Assembly: GCA_031257695.1 (NCBI GenBank)
Contig: JAIROB010000100.1
Location: 1-16,014, forward strand
Reading direction: 5' to 3'
Source of the DNA: Treponema sp.
GTDB taxonomy: Bacteria > Spirochaetota > Spirochaetia > Treponematales > Breznakiellaceae
Length of the DNA: 16,014 bases
Shown: positions 1 to 7,438 of the stretch, piece by piece
Numbering within the stretch: the stretch's first letter is position 1
How the letters are laid out: each line of letters starts with the position of its first letter
The notes under the pieces: generated by a model
Databases searched by the model: none
Told to the model about the DNA's origin: nothing
Seen by the model: only the letters and a program-made list of their open reading frames with translations
Made by a program: the position numbers and the translations under genes

Positions 1-1662
1 GACGGGTTTGCCCACTTTGACTACGTGAACCCCGACGCGCCCAAGGGAGGGGCGGTTACCCTGGCGGCGACGGGGACCTACGACAGCTTTCACCTCTATG
101 CCCTGCGGGGGGATGTGTGCGCGGGGTATCAGTACTTCTACGATACCCTTATGGTCGGGTCCGACGACGAGACCGACGCGCTCTATCCCCTGATTGCGGA
201 AAAAATCGAATACGCCGAGGATTACTCCTTTATTGTTTTTTTCATTAACAACGCCGCGAAGGATCAGGAGGGGCAGCCCCTCACCGCCGAAGACGTGGCC
301 AATTCCTTCGCCCTGTTTTATGAGAAGGGGGTGCCCCAGTTCAGGATGTACTACGAGGGGATTGTCCCCACGGTTCTGCCGGGAAACCGGGTCCGCTTTG
401 ATTTTACCCTGGGCGGGGACAAGGAAAAGATGATGGGCATCTGCCAGACCACGGTGTTTCCCAAACGGTTCTGGGAGGGCCGGGATTTTTCCGGGCCCCT
501 GAGCGTCCCGCCCCTGGGGACCGGAGCCTACCGGGTGGGGGATTACCGCATGGGCCAGTACGTGATCCTGGAGCGGGTGAAGGATTACTGGGCAGCGGAT
601 CTGCCGGTCAACAAGGGGCAGTACAACTACGACACCATCCGGTACGATTACTACCGGGACGCCAATGTGACCTTTGAGGCGTTCAAGGCCGGGGAGTACG
701 ATTTCCGCGCGGAGAATTCCGCGGTGAACTGGGCCACCCAGTACACGGGGAAGATCTTCGAGTCCGGTCAGGTGATCCGGGAGGAGCTGCCCCATAGCAT
801 TCCCCAGCTCACCCAGGCCCTGACCTTTAACACCGAGCGCCCCGTGTTTCAGGATCGCCGGGTCAGGATGGCGGTGAACTGTTTTTTTGATTTTCAATGG
901 ATGAATAAAAACCTCTTCTACAACTCCTACGTCAGGACCCGCAGTTATTTTACCAACACCGATTATGCCGCCACGGGGCTTCCCCGGGCGGAGGAGCTGG
1001 CGATCCTCGAGCCGATTCGGGACGGCATTGCCCCGGAGGTTTTTACGAAGGAGTTTAACCCCCCGGTCACCGACGGCACGGGTTTTATCCGGCCCCAGAT
1101 GCGGGAGGCCATGGCGCTCTTCGCGGAAGCGGGCTGGGATCTCAGGGGGGGGAAGCTGGTCAGCCGGGAGACCGGAAGGCAGATGAGTTTCGAGCTGCTG
1201 ATCTGGAATTCCACCAGCGAGCGCTACGCGATTCCCTTCCAGCGGAACCTGGCCCGCTTCGGCATCGATATGCGGATCCGTCTGGTGGACAGCACACAAT
1301 TCCTGAACCGTATGCGGGAAGGGGATTACGATATGCTGGACCAGGGCTATTCGGCCATGCCCTATCCCGACAGCAGCGCCGCGCTGAACTGGCATTCCGA
1401 CTATATTGACGCCACCTACAACCATGCCCGGGTCCGGGACCCGGCGCTGGATTATCTGGTGGAGGGGATCCTGGCCAACCAGGAAGACGGGGAGGCGCTG
1501 CTCCACTGGGGCCGGGCGCTGGACCGGGCGCTGACCTGGAACCATTACATCATCCCCCAGTGGCATATTTCCACCTTCCGTCTGGCTTACCACAAAAAGT
1601 TCCGGCGTCCCGCGGTGATGCCGAAGTATTCCTACGGTTTTCAGGCATGGTGGGTGGAATAA
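1..1662 (+). CDS. yejA: YejA-like peptide ABC transporter substrate-binding protein (5' truncated)
   Basis: This is the C-terminal 553 residues of an extracytoplasmic solute-binding protein (SBP_bac_5 family), the peptide receptor of the YejABEF importer. The frame is open from base 1, so the signal peptide and first tens of residues lie off the window. The opening residues DGFAHFDYVNPDAPKGG are the usual YejA N-terminal motif, which argues against the in-frame GTG at 25 as a start. Aromatic- and acid-rich stretches and the C-terminal block FRLAYHKKFRRP fit the family. E. coli YejA is about 600 residues, so about 50 are missing here. The stop codon at 1660-1662 abuts the yejB ATG. In enterobacteria the system takes up oligopeptides and microcin C; the substrate here is unknown. 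Family identity is secure because the three following genes are YejB, YejE and YejF. Confidence 0.93.
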   Translation, partial: DGFAHFDYVNPDAPKGGAVTLAATGTYDSFHLYALRGDVCAGYQYFYDTLMVGSDDETDALYPLIAEKIEYAEDYSFIVFFINNAAKDQEGQPLTAEDVANSFALFYEKGVPQFRMYYEGIVPTVLPGNRVRFDFTLGGDKEKMMGICQTTVFPKRFWEGRDFSGPLSVPPLGTGAYRVGDYRMGQYVILERVKDYWAADLPVNKGQYNYDTIRYDYYRDANVTFEAFKAGEYDFRAENSAVNWATQYTGKIFESGQVIREELPHSIPQLTQALTFNTERPVFQDRRVRMAVNCFFDFQWMNKNLFYNSYVRTRSYFTNTDYAATGLPRAEELAILEPIRDGIAPEVFTKEFNPPVTDGTGFIRPQMREAMALFAEAGWDLRGGKLVSRETGRQMSFELLIWNSTSERYAIPFQRNLARFGIDMRIRLVDSTQFLNRMREGDYDMLDQGYSAMPYPDSSAALNWHSDYIDATYNHARVRDPALDYLVEGILANQEDGEALLHWGRALDRALTWNHYIIPQWHISTFRLAYHKKFRRPAVMPKYSYGFQAWWVE

Positions 1663-2760
1663 ATGGCGGCATATATACTGCGCCGGCTTTTGCTGATCAT
1701 CCCCACCCTCTGGGCGATTATTACGATCAACTTCTTTATCGTCCAGATAGCCCCGGGGGGCCCGGTGGATCAGGCCCTCGCGAATATGCGGGGCGACATG
1801 GGCGGGGACATGGCCCTGTCCCGAATCGCCGGCAGCAGCCGGGGGGACGCGGGCGGCCTTGACCGGGGCGAAACTGCCGGGGCCTACCGGGGCGCCAGGG
1901 GGCTGGACCCCGAGGTCATCGCCGAAATAGAGCGGCGCTACGGTTTCGACAAGCCCATCGGGGTTCGGTACCTGGAGATGCTCAAAAACTACGCTACCTT
2001 CAACTTCGGGGACAGCCTCTTCCGGGGGCGCTCCGTGCTGGGCCTCATCGCCGAGCGGCTCCCGGTGTCCGCCAGCCTGGGGCTCTGGAGCACCCTGATC
2101 ATCTACCTGGTGTCCATTCCCCTGGGGATTCGCAAGGCGGTGCGGAGCGGCTCCCGGTTCGACCTCTGGACCAGCGCCGCGGTGACCCTGGGAAACGCCA
2201 TCCCCTCCTTCCTCTTCGCGGTGCTGCTGTTGGCGCTCTTTGCCGGGGGGAGCTTCCTGAAACTGTTTCCGCTCCGGGGGCTTTTTTCCGTGAACGCCCC
2301 GGAGATGAGCCTGGGAGCGAGGATCCTGGACTACTTCTGGCACCTGGTCCTCCCCGTCCTGGCGATGATCATCGGGGGCTTCGCGTCGTTGACCATGCTG
2401 ACCAGGAATTCCTTTCTGGACGAAATACACAAACAGTACGTTATGACCGCCCGGGCCAAGGGGCTGACCGAAAAGGCAGTCCTGGCCAAACACGTGTTCC
2501 GCAACGCCATGCTCATCGTCATCAGCGGGTTTCCCGCGGCGTTTATCTCCATGTTCTTTACCGGATCGGTGCTGATCGAAGTGATCTTCTCCCTGGAGGG
2601 CCTGGGGCTCCTGGGCTTTGAATCCGCCATGCAGCGGGACTACCCGGTGATCTTTGCCACCCTCTACATCTTTACCCTCCTGGGCCTGCTGCTGTCCCTG
2701 GTGAGCGACTTGATGTACACCGTGGTGGATCCCCGGATAGACTTCGAGGCCCGCAGATGA
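1663..2760 (+). CDS. yejB: YejB-like peptide ABC transporter permease
   Basis: Inner-membrane permease of the YejABEF peptide importer, 365 residues, matching the family length of about 364. The N-terminus ([20 protein letters not shown], residues 2-21) is the first membrane helix and is nearly identical to E. coli YejB as I remember it. A Gly/Arg-rich periplasmic loop (about 45-85) ends in the conserved [19 protein letters not shown]. The cytoplasmic EAA-type loop that contacts the ATPase is at about residues 260-283 ([13 protein letters not shown]...HVFRNAM). The C-terminus VVDPRIDFE is also family-typical. The ATG follows the yejA stop directly, so translation is probably coupled. The last four bases (ATGA) overlap the yejE start. 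Confidence 0.96.
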   Translation: MAAYILRRLLLIIPTLWAIITINFFIVQIAPGGPVDQALANMRGDMGGDMALSRIAGSSRGDAGGLDRGETAGAYRGARGLDPEVIAEIERRYGFDKPIGVRYLEMLKNYATFNFGDSLFRGRSVLGLIAERLPVSASLGLWSTLIIYLVSIPLGIRKAVRSGSRFDLWTSAAVTLGNAIPSFLFAVLLLALFAGGSFLKLFPLRGLFSVNAPEMSLGARILDYFWHLVLPVLAMIIGGFASLTMLTRNSFLDEIHKQYVMTARAKGLTEKAVLAKHVFRNAMLIVISGFPAAFISMFFTGSVLIEVIFSLEGLGLLGFESAMQRDYPVIFATLYIFTLLGLLLSLVSDLMYTVVDPRIDFEARR

Positions 2761-3794
2761 ACGGCGCGGCCACTGGCGCCGGGAGGATCCGGCGGCGGCG
2801 CTGGGAGCGGTTCAAAAAAAACCGCCGGGGCTTCGTGTCCCTGTGGATCTTCGCCGCGCTTTTTACGGTGAGCCTCTTTTCTGAATTTGTGGCAAACGAC
2901 AGGCCCGTTCTGGTACGATACGACGGCAGGCTCTACTTTCCGGTCTTCAAAACTTATTCGGAGCTGGTCTTTGGGGGGGAATTTGACATTGCCGCGGATT
3001 ACCGGGACCCCTATATTATAGAACGGATTGAAGCAAAGGGCTGGATGATCCGGCCCCTCATTCCCTTCAGTTATGCTGTGATCAACTACAACCTGAGCAG
3101 CCCGGCCCCTTCGCCGCCGGACAGGGTGAACTGGCTCGGCACCGACGACCGGGGCCGGGACGTGGCGGCCCGCCTGCTCTACGGGTTCAGGATCTCCGTG
3201 CTCTTCGGCCTCACCCTGACCGTCTTTTCGTCGATTGTCGGGGTCGTCCTGGGCGCGTTGCAGGGGTACTACGGGGGCTTCCTGGACATTGTCTTCCAGC
3301 GCTTCATGGAGGTGTGGTCCGGGATGCCCACACTGTTTCTGCTGATCATCCTGTCCAGCGTCATAGAGCCCACCTTCTGGTGGCTCCTGGGGATAACCCT
3401 CCTCTTTGGCTGGATGAGCCTGGTGGGGGTGGTCCGCGCGGAATTCCTGCGTACCCGGAATTTCGAGTATGTTCTGGCCGCCCGCGCCATGGGGATGCGC
3501 CACAGCCGCATCATGTTTGTCCACATCCTGCCCAACGCCATGACCAGCGCGCTGAGCTACCTCCCCTTCATCCTGGGGGGTTCCATCACCACCCTGACGA
3601 GCCTGGACTTCCTGGGCTTCGGCCTTCCGGTGGGCTCCCCCTCCCTGGGGGAACTGCTGGCCCAGGGCAAGGCGAACCTCCAGGCCCCCTGGCTGGGGAT
3701 AGCCGCGTTTGTGACCCTGGCGCTGACCATGACGCTCCTGGTCTTCATTGGCGAGGGGGTGCGGGACGCCCTGGATCCGAGGAGCAACCCGTGA
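2757..3794 (+). CDS. yejE: YejE-like peptide ABC transporter permease
   Basis: Second inner-membrane permease of the importer, 345 residues against about 341 in E. coli. A basic N-terminus ([16 protein letters not shown]) precedes helix 1 ([16 protein letters not shown]). A long periplasmic segment follows, with [19 protein letters not shown] and [18 protein letters not shown], both family hallmarks. The EAA loop is at about 239-263 ([24 protein letters not shown]). The C-terminal [12 protein letters not shown] is standard. The ATG overlaps the yejB stop (ATGA), and the TGA overlaps the yejF GTG start (GTGA), so the three genes should be translationally coupled. Confidence 0.96.
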   Translation: MNGAATGAGRIRRRRWERFKKNRRGFVSLWIFAALFTVSLFSEFVANDRPVLVRYDGRLYFPVFKTYSELVFGGEFDIAADYRDPYIIERIEAKGWMIRPLIPFSYAVINYNLSSPAPSPPDRVNWLGTDDRGRDVAARLLYGFRISVLFGLTLTVFSSIVGVVLGALQGYYGGFLDIVFQRFMEVWSGMPTLFLLIILSSVIEPTFWWLLGITLLFGWMSLVGVVRAEFLRTRNFEYVLAARAMGMRHSRIMFVHILPNAMTSALSYLPFILGGSITTLTSLDFLGFGLPVGSPSLGELLAQGKANLQAPWLGIAAFVTLALTMTLLVFIGEGVRDALDPRSNP

Positions 3795-5383
3795 GCCGTC
3801 TGGTGGAGTACCGGGGCTTCCGCGCCGCCTTCAGGGGCGGCAACGAGGTGGTTCACGGCATAGACTTTTATATTGACGAGCACGAAACCTTCGCGCTGGT
3901 GGGGGAAAGCGGCAGCGGCAAGACCGTGACCGCCCAGGCGCTGATGCGGCTGCTCGGCGAGGACCGGATCAGCTACCGCGGGGAGGTCCTTTTTGCGGGG
4001 GCGGACGTGCTGCGGATGCAGGAGCGGGAACTCCTCTCCCTCCGGGGGAAGGACATAGGCATGATCTTTCAGGAGCCCATGACCTCCCTCAACCCCCTCC
4101 ACACCGTGGAAAAACAGCTTGGGGAATCGCTGGCGCTGCACCAGGGGATCCCCCCCCGGAAGGCCCGGCCCCTCATCCTGGAGTGGCTGCAACGGGTGGG
4201 GCTGGCGGACGCGGAACGGCGGCTTTCGGCGTATCCCCACGAGCTTTCCGGGGGGGAGCGGCAGCGGGTGATGATCGCCCTGGCGCTGCTCAACCGCCCC
4301 AGGCTCCTCATCGCCGACGAGCCCACCACCGCGCTGGACGTGACCATCCAGGATCAGATCCTGACCCTTATCCGGGATCTCCAGAAGGAACTGGGCATGG
4401 CGGCGCTGTTTATCACCCACGACCTGGACCTGGTGCGCCGCATGGCCGCGCGGACCGCGGTGATGCGGGACGGCCTGATCCTGGAGAGCGGCGCCACGGA
4501 GGATCTGTTTGCCGCCCCCAGGGAGGAGTACACCAGGCTGCTGGTCGCCGCGGACGCGTCCGCGGCGAGCCCCCCGGCGGATCCGGCCGCGCCGGTTCTG
4601 GCGGAGGGACGGGGGATTAAGGTGTATTTTCCCATCAAGCGGGGGGTTTTCCGCCGGGTGACGGGGCACGTCAAGGCGGTGGACGGGGTGGACTTTGTCC
4701 TGCGCCGGGGACAGACCCTGGGCATTGTGGGGGAAAGCGGCAGCGGAAAGACCACCCTGGGGAAGGCGCTCCTGGGGCTTGAGCGGATCCTCCCCGGGGA
4801 GGGGGTTATCCGAATCGAGGGCCGGGAAATCCAGGGGCTGGACGAAAAGGGCCTGCGGCCCCTGAGACGGAGGATGCAGATCATCTTCCAGGACCCCTAC
4901 GGGTCCCTCAGCCCCAGGATGAAGATCCTCAACATCGTCGGGGAGGGGCTTTTGCTACACCGCATCGGGACCGCGGAGGACCGCCGGGAGCGGGTCGTGA
5001 AGGCGCTCGCGGAGGTGGGCATGGGGAACGAAGATTTTCTGGAGCGGTACCCCAACGAATTTTCCGGGGGCCAGCGGCAGCGCATAGCCCTGGCGCGAAG
5101 TCTGGCGCTGGAGCCGGACATTCTGGTCCTGGACGAGCCCACCTCCAGCCTGGACCGGACCATCCAGTTCCAGGTAGTAAAACTGCTGCAGGAACTGCAG
5201 GAAAAGCGCGGCCTCTCCTACATATTCATCAGCCACGATCTGCGTATTGTCCGCATCCTCTGCCATGACATAGCGGTGATGCGGAACGGCAAGGTGGTGG
5301 AAGCGGGAAGCTCCGCAGAAGTGCTACGGAACCCTAGGGAGGCTTACACCAGGGATCTGCTGCGGACTGCCTTTGGGGGATAA
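3791..5383 (+). CDS. yejF: YejF-like dual ATP-binding subunit of the peptide importer
   Basis: Cytoplasmic ATPase with two fused ABC domains, 530 residues, matching E. coli YejF (529). Domain 1 has Walker A GESGSGKT at 38-45, signature LSGGERQR at about 152-159, and Walker B with D176-E177 followed by PTTALD. Domain 2 has Walker A at 314-321, signature FSGGQRQR starting at 424, and Walker B with D448-E449 followed by PTSSLD. Both sites keep the catalytic Glu and the switch His (FITHD, FISHD), so both look active. I chose the GTG at 3791 because it overlaps the yejE stop by 4 bases and gives the family length. The open frame continues upstream to 3314, but only as an out-of-frame shadow of yejE. 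The gene ends 2 bases before tag. Confidence 0.96.
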   Translation: MSRLVEYRGFRAAFRGGNEVVHGIDFYIDEHETFALVGESGSGKTVTAQALMRLLGEDRISYRGEVLFAGADVLRMQERELLSLRGKDIGMIFQEPMTSLNPLHTVEKQLGESLALHQGIPPRKARPLILEWLQRVGLADAERRLSAYPHELSGGERQRVMIALALLNRPRLLIADEPTTALDVTIQDQILTLIRDLQKELGMAALFITHDLDLVRRMAARTAVMRDGLILESGATEDLFAAPREEYTRLLVAADASAASPPADPAAPVLAEGRGIKVYFPIKRGVFRRVTGHVKAVDGVDFVLRRGQTLGIVGESGSGKTTLGKALLGLERILPGEGVIRIEGREIQGLDEKGLRPLRRRMQIIFQDPYGSLSPRMKILNIVGEGLLLHRIGTAEDRRERVVKALAEVGMGNEDFLERYPNEFSGGQRQRIALARSLALEPDILVLDEPTSSLDRTIQFQVVKLLQELQEKRGLSYIFISHDLRIVRILCHDIAVMRNGKVVEAGSSAEVLRNPREAYTRDLLRTAFGG

Positions 5384-5385
5384 CT

Positions 5386-5976
5386 ATGGAAAAGAAACGC
5401 TGCCCCTGGGCATTGTCCGACGAGCTGTATATCAGGTATCACGACAGGGAATGGGGACGGCCCCTCAAAAACAACCGGAAACTTTTTGAATTGCTTATTC
5501 TTGAAGGCGCCCAGGCCGGGCTTTCCTGGCATACCATCCTGAAACGCCGGGAAGGCTACCGGGAAGCCTTTGACGGCATGGACCCTGAAACCATGGCCCG
5601 CTACACCGAGCGGGACATCCGGCGGCTTATGCAGGACACCCGGATAATCCGCAACCGGAGAAAAATTGAATCCGCCGCGGGGAACGCCCGCGCGTATCTG
5701 CGCATGATGGAGGGGCCCCTTTCCTTTTCACAATGGCTGTGGAATTGGGTTGACGGGAAGCCGGTGATAAACCGCTTTACGACCATGGGGGAGGTCCCCC
5801 CGTTTACGCCCCTTTCGGAAACCATTTCCAGGGAGATGAAAAAACGGGGCTTCTCTTTCGTGGGCCCCAGGATTGTGTACGCGTTGCTCCAGTCAGCGGG
5901 GCTGGTCAACGATCATCTGGTGGATTGTTTCCGGCACCCGGATTGCGCGGAGCAGGCCAGCCGCCTGGCCCCTTAG
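5386..5976 (+). CDS. tag: DNA-3-methyladenine glycosylase I
   Basis: Base-excision repair enzyme that removes 3-methyladenine from alkylated DNA; 196 residues against 187 in E. coli Tag. The structural zinc ligands of this family are all present: C6 (RCPWA), H19 (YHDREWG), H177 and C181 (NDHLVDCFRH). The base-binding pocket motif LEGAQAGLSW includes E40 and W48, which correspond to E38 and W46 of E. coli Tag. The ATG is preceded by a GGGGGA ribosome-binding site at the end of yejF, and only 2 bases separate the two genes, so tag is probably expressed from the yej operon promoter off the left edge. No convincing + strand terminator follows; a GGCCAG/CTGGCC hairpin (5955-5970) over its last codons lacks a T-tract. 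Confidence 0.96.
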   Translation: MEKKRCPWALSDELYIRYHDREWGRPLKNNRKLFELLILEGAQAGLSWHTILKRREGYREAFDGMDPETMARYTERDIRRLMQDTRIIRNRRKIESAAGNARAYLRMMEGPLSFSQWLWNWVDGKPVINRFTTMGEVPPFTPLSETISREMKKRGFSFVGPRIVYALLQSAGLVNDHLVDCFRHPDCAEQASRLAP

Positions 5977-5989
5977 GCGCCCTTCATGC

Positions 5990-6009
5990 AAAAAATCCCG
6001 ATTATCGGG
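5990..6009 (-). terminator. Intrinsic terminator on the minus strand, downstream of the riboswitch
   Basis: On the minus strand a CCCGA-TAA-TCGGG hairpin (arms 6005-6009 and 5997-6001) is followed by A and six T residues. It would end leftward transcripts before they run antisense into tag. It lies about 100 nt beyond the riboswitch U-tract, so it could define the 3' end of a read-through RNA. The stem is short (5 bp, or 6 with a flanking pair), so strength is uncertain. Confidence 0.55.
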
Positions 6010-6025
6010 GCTCCTTATGCGGTTC

Positions 6026-6067
6026 AAACGGTATAAAAATTCACGAAAGTGAATTTTTATACCGTTT
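6026..6067. repeat. Perfect 19-bp AT-rich inverted repeat with GAAA/TTTC loop
   Basis: The arms 6026-6044 and 6049-6067 are perfect reverse complements and enclose GAAA (plus strand) or TTTC (minus strand). On the plus strand the loop is closed by C-G and has the form of a GNRA tetraloop. The arms are about 70% AT, unlike the GC-rich surroundings. It lies between tag and the riboswitch U-tract, so a read-through riboswitch transcript would contain it. No T-tract follows on either strand, so it is not an obvious terminator. It could be a repeat-family palindrome or the body of a small RNA. Confidence 0.85.
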
Positions 6068-6105
6068 ATGCGTGAAGCGCAACAAACTGCTAGTCCTCGA
6101 ACCCG

Positions 6106-6208
6106 AAAAAAAAAGAAAGGCGTGCCAAAGTCTCCTGGCTTATGGGTTGGCGATTGCTTGCTGCAATCGTCCTGAAGTTTGGACCAAAGACGCAAATCCC
6201 ACGCCTTT
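6106..6208 (-). terminator. Riboswitch expression platform: alternative stem plus U9 tract
   Basis: On the minus strand AAAGGCGTG (6208-6200) can pair perfectly with CACGCCTTT (6124-6116). This is followed by C and nine T residues (6114-6106). CCAAA/TTTGG (6182-6178 with 6130-6126) stacks on this stem, and a CGATTGC/GCAATCG hairpin lies inside. The 3' strand of this stem overlaps the 3' strand of riboswitch P1, so the two cannot form together, as in a transcriptional switch. Which state terminates cannot be decided from the sequence, because P1 itself also sits next to the U-tract. Confidence 0.5.
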
Positions 6209-6363
6209 GACACCCCGCCGGCCTTCCCGAACCAGGCAACTTTAGTTGCCGCGGCTAAAGCCGCAGTCCAGTGGCCGTTTATGGCGGGCTTTCCCAATTA
6301 CAGTTACGGGCTAGCAGGGGAATCCCGGCTTAAGCCGGCCACCCCTTTCCTCTGAAGCACACT
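6116..6363 (-). promoter_or_regulatory. Cobalamin (B12) riboswitch, orphan
   Basis: Read on the minus strand, the conserved cobalamin-riboswitch boxes occur in the correct order. These are AAAGGGG followed by a CCGGC/GCCGG stem-loop, GCCCGTAACTGTAA (6311-6298), GGCCACTGG (6276-6268), CGGGAAGGC (6229-6221) and the terminal B12 box AAGCCAGGAGAC (6141-6130). A P1 helix closes the domain: GTGTGC (6362-6357) with GCACGC (6125-6120), including one G-U pair. Two peripheral hairpins with complementary TTTA and TAAA loops lie between the second and third boxes. The spacer between CGGGAAGGC and the B12 box is about 79 nt, longer than usual. The family binds adenosyl- or other cobalamins and normally represses B12 synthesis or transport genes, or isoenzymes that do not need B12. 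No such gene follows here. Box identity is strong; the ligand subtype cannot be told. Confidence 0.88.
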
Positions 6364-6370
6364 GGTTATT

Positions 6371-6399
6371 ATTAAAACACCGCGCTGGGGTTTTGTCAA
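6371..6399 (-). promoter_or_regulatory. Near-consensus promoter driving the riboswitch
   Basis: On the minus strand, TTGACA (6399-6394, 6/6) is separated by 17 nt from TTTAAT (6376-6371, 5/6 to TATAAT). The predicted start is near A6363, one base before the P1 strand of the riboswitch. The promoter begins 25 bases past the PHP gene stop, so the riboswitch is likely an independent transcription unit and not the tail of the PHP transcript. Confidence 0.75.
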
Positions 6400-6424
6400 G
6401 GGAAAAATGCTGTTCCCGATGGCA

Positions 6425-7165
6425 TCAGGGCAGCAGGGAAATCAGGTTGAGGTTTAGTTCCCGGGCCAGGTCCTCGCATTGGGTCACGCTCTTGCAGATC
6501 AGATCGGGAACGTGGTGGGCGTCGGCGCAGACCAGGACCCGGAGTTTGTAGTTGCGGGCCAGTTCCCAGACTTCGCGGCAGGGATAGCCCCGCCGGCGGC
6601 CCTGGCCGTTGGCGTTGATTTCCACCGGGATGTCCCGCTCCTCGCAGAGCCTGAATATCCGGGCCATGGCGTCCATGAAGGGGCGGTCGGGGTTGAGGTA
6701 GCTGTTGATGGGCACATCCGGGTGGGCCAGGAAGGTAAAGAACCCCGTTTCAAGGCCGCGGCATACTTCGTCGGCGTAGCGGCCTATGTCCTTTGGCCGG
6801 GATATGGCGAAATAGTCCAGCCTCCGGTCCGTGCTGGTGTGCTGGCCCAGGAGGAGGATCTCATACCCCAGACGGTCCCGCAGATCTTCGTAGTACTCCA
6901 ACAGGTCGGGGTAATATTCACATTCCAGGCCCTTGCGGATCCTGATAGCGGAAGCGTACTTTGCGATCAGATCGTTGAGATCCCGGTCAAAGGCGTCCAG
7001 TTCGTCGCAGCGCATACGGAGCCTGTCGGGATCCCCCGGCAGGGGAATATGCTCGGTAAAGGCCAGTTCCCGGAGCCCCCCCTCTATGCCCGCGCGGATG
7101 TACTCTTCAATTTCCCCTGAACCATGGCGGCACCAGCGGGTATGGGTGTGGTAGTTGGCAACCAT
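6425..7165 (-). CDS. PHP-domain phosphatase, histidinol-phosphatase (HisK/HisJ) like
   Basis: A 246-residue metal-dependent hydrolase of the PHP superfamily, the length of a histidinol-phosphate phosphatase, which makes histidinol in histidine synthesis. Metal-binding motifs are visible in order: HTHT at 6-9, FTEH with H39, GLECEY with E81/E83, GQHT with H109, LAHPD with H148, EINANG at 182-187 and CADAH with D215 and H217. These match the family pattern of His and Asp ligands for a multinuclear metal site. No other his gene is in the window, so a different phosphoester substrate is possible. The ATG is preceded only by a weak GAG-type ribosome-binding site (TTGAGAC), and no strong minus-strand promoter was found in the 7166-7330 gap. 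Confidence 0.8.
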   Translation of the reverse strand: MVANYHTHTRWCRHGSGEIEEYIRAGIEGGLRELAFTEHIPLPGDPDRLRMRCDELDAFDRDLNDLIAKYASAIRIRKGLECEYYPDLLEYYEDLRDRLGYEILLLGQHTSTDRRLDYFAISRPKDIGRYADEVCRGLETGFFTFLAHPDVPINSYLNPDRPFMDAMARIFRLCEERDIPVEINANGQGRRRGYPCREVWELARNYKLRVLVCADAHHVPDLICKSVTQCEDLARELNLNLISLLP

Positions 7166-7285
7166 GTCTCAAGCTTATGGCAAAGTTCGCTTATTTCCAA
7201 GGGCCGGCATGGCGCGGCGCGGAGCCGGAGGGGTCAGCCTTCGGTATTTTAGGACGATTTTTTTACAAATTTTTGAAAAACCCGC

Positions 7286-7314
7286 TTGACAGGCTTCTCC
7301 TTTCCGGCTATATT
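7286..7314 (+). promoter_or_regulatory. Near-consensus promoter, + strand, with overlapping inverted repeat
   Basis: TTGACA (7286-7291, 6/6), a 17-nt spacer, then TATATT (7309-7314, 5/6). The predicted start is near 7321. An inverted repeat with arms 7311-7318 and 7328-7335 (7 of 8 paired) overlaps the -10 and start site, where a repressor would bind. A perfect TATAAT also occurs at 7332-7337 but lacks a matching -35. Confidence 0.7.
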
Positions 7315-7320
7315 CCTAGT

Positions 7321-7438
7321 ATATTTATAGGTATAATATGATTACGCCGCGCAACCGGCCTAGTTTTCCTGGACCGGCATTTAAAAAAAGGGGTGTATGG
7401 ACGGCAGGGGCGCTCCTCCCCCGGCCGTCCTTTTTTTT
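7321..7438 (+). ncRNA. Candidate small RNA of about 115 nt
   Basis: The unit is bounded by the promoter at 7286-7314 and a strong terminator at 7399-7438. Between them is a hairpin CCGGCC/GGaCCGG (7355-7360 with 7371-7377, loop 7361-7370) and an A-rich linker (7381-7389). An ATG-initiated frame runs through it (7338-7541), but it lacks a Shine-Dalgarno and crosses the terminator, so I do not call a protein. No known RNA family was recognised; 4.5S, 6S, RNase P and tmRNA hallmarks are absent. The neighbouring genes are on the opposite strand. Confidence 0.5.
7399..7438 (+). terminator. Strong intrinsic terminator
   Basis: GGACGGC (7399-7405) pairs with GCCGTCC (7424-7430), extended by GGGG/CCCC inside. 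Eight T residues (7431-7438) follow immediately. It ends the candidate small RNA at about 7438. Confidence 0.85.

Noticed and set aside
2664..3524. Minus-strand frame opposite yejB/yejE
   Set aside because: It is antisense to well-matched permease genes, His/Pro/Gln-rich, with no ribosome-binding site.
3314..3790. Upstream extension of yejF into yejE
   Set aside because: The extra 159 codons are an out-of-frame shadow of yejE; the GTG at 3791 gives the family length and the 4-base overlap.
5893..6297. 134-codon minus-strand frame across the riboswitch and into tag
   Set aside because: It overlaps the conserved riboswitch boxes, both putative terminators and the 3' end of tag. It has no ribosome-binding site and its composition is not protein-like.
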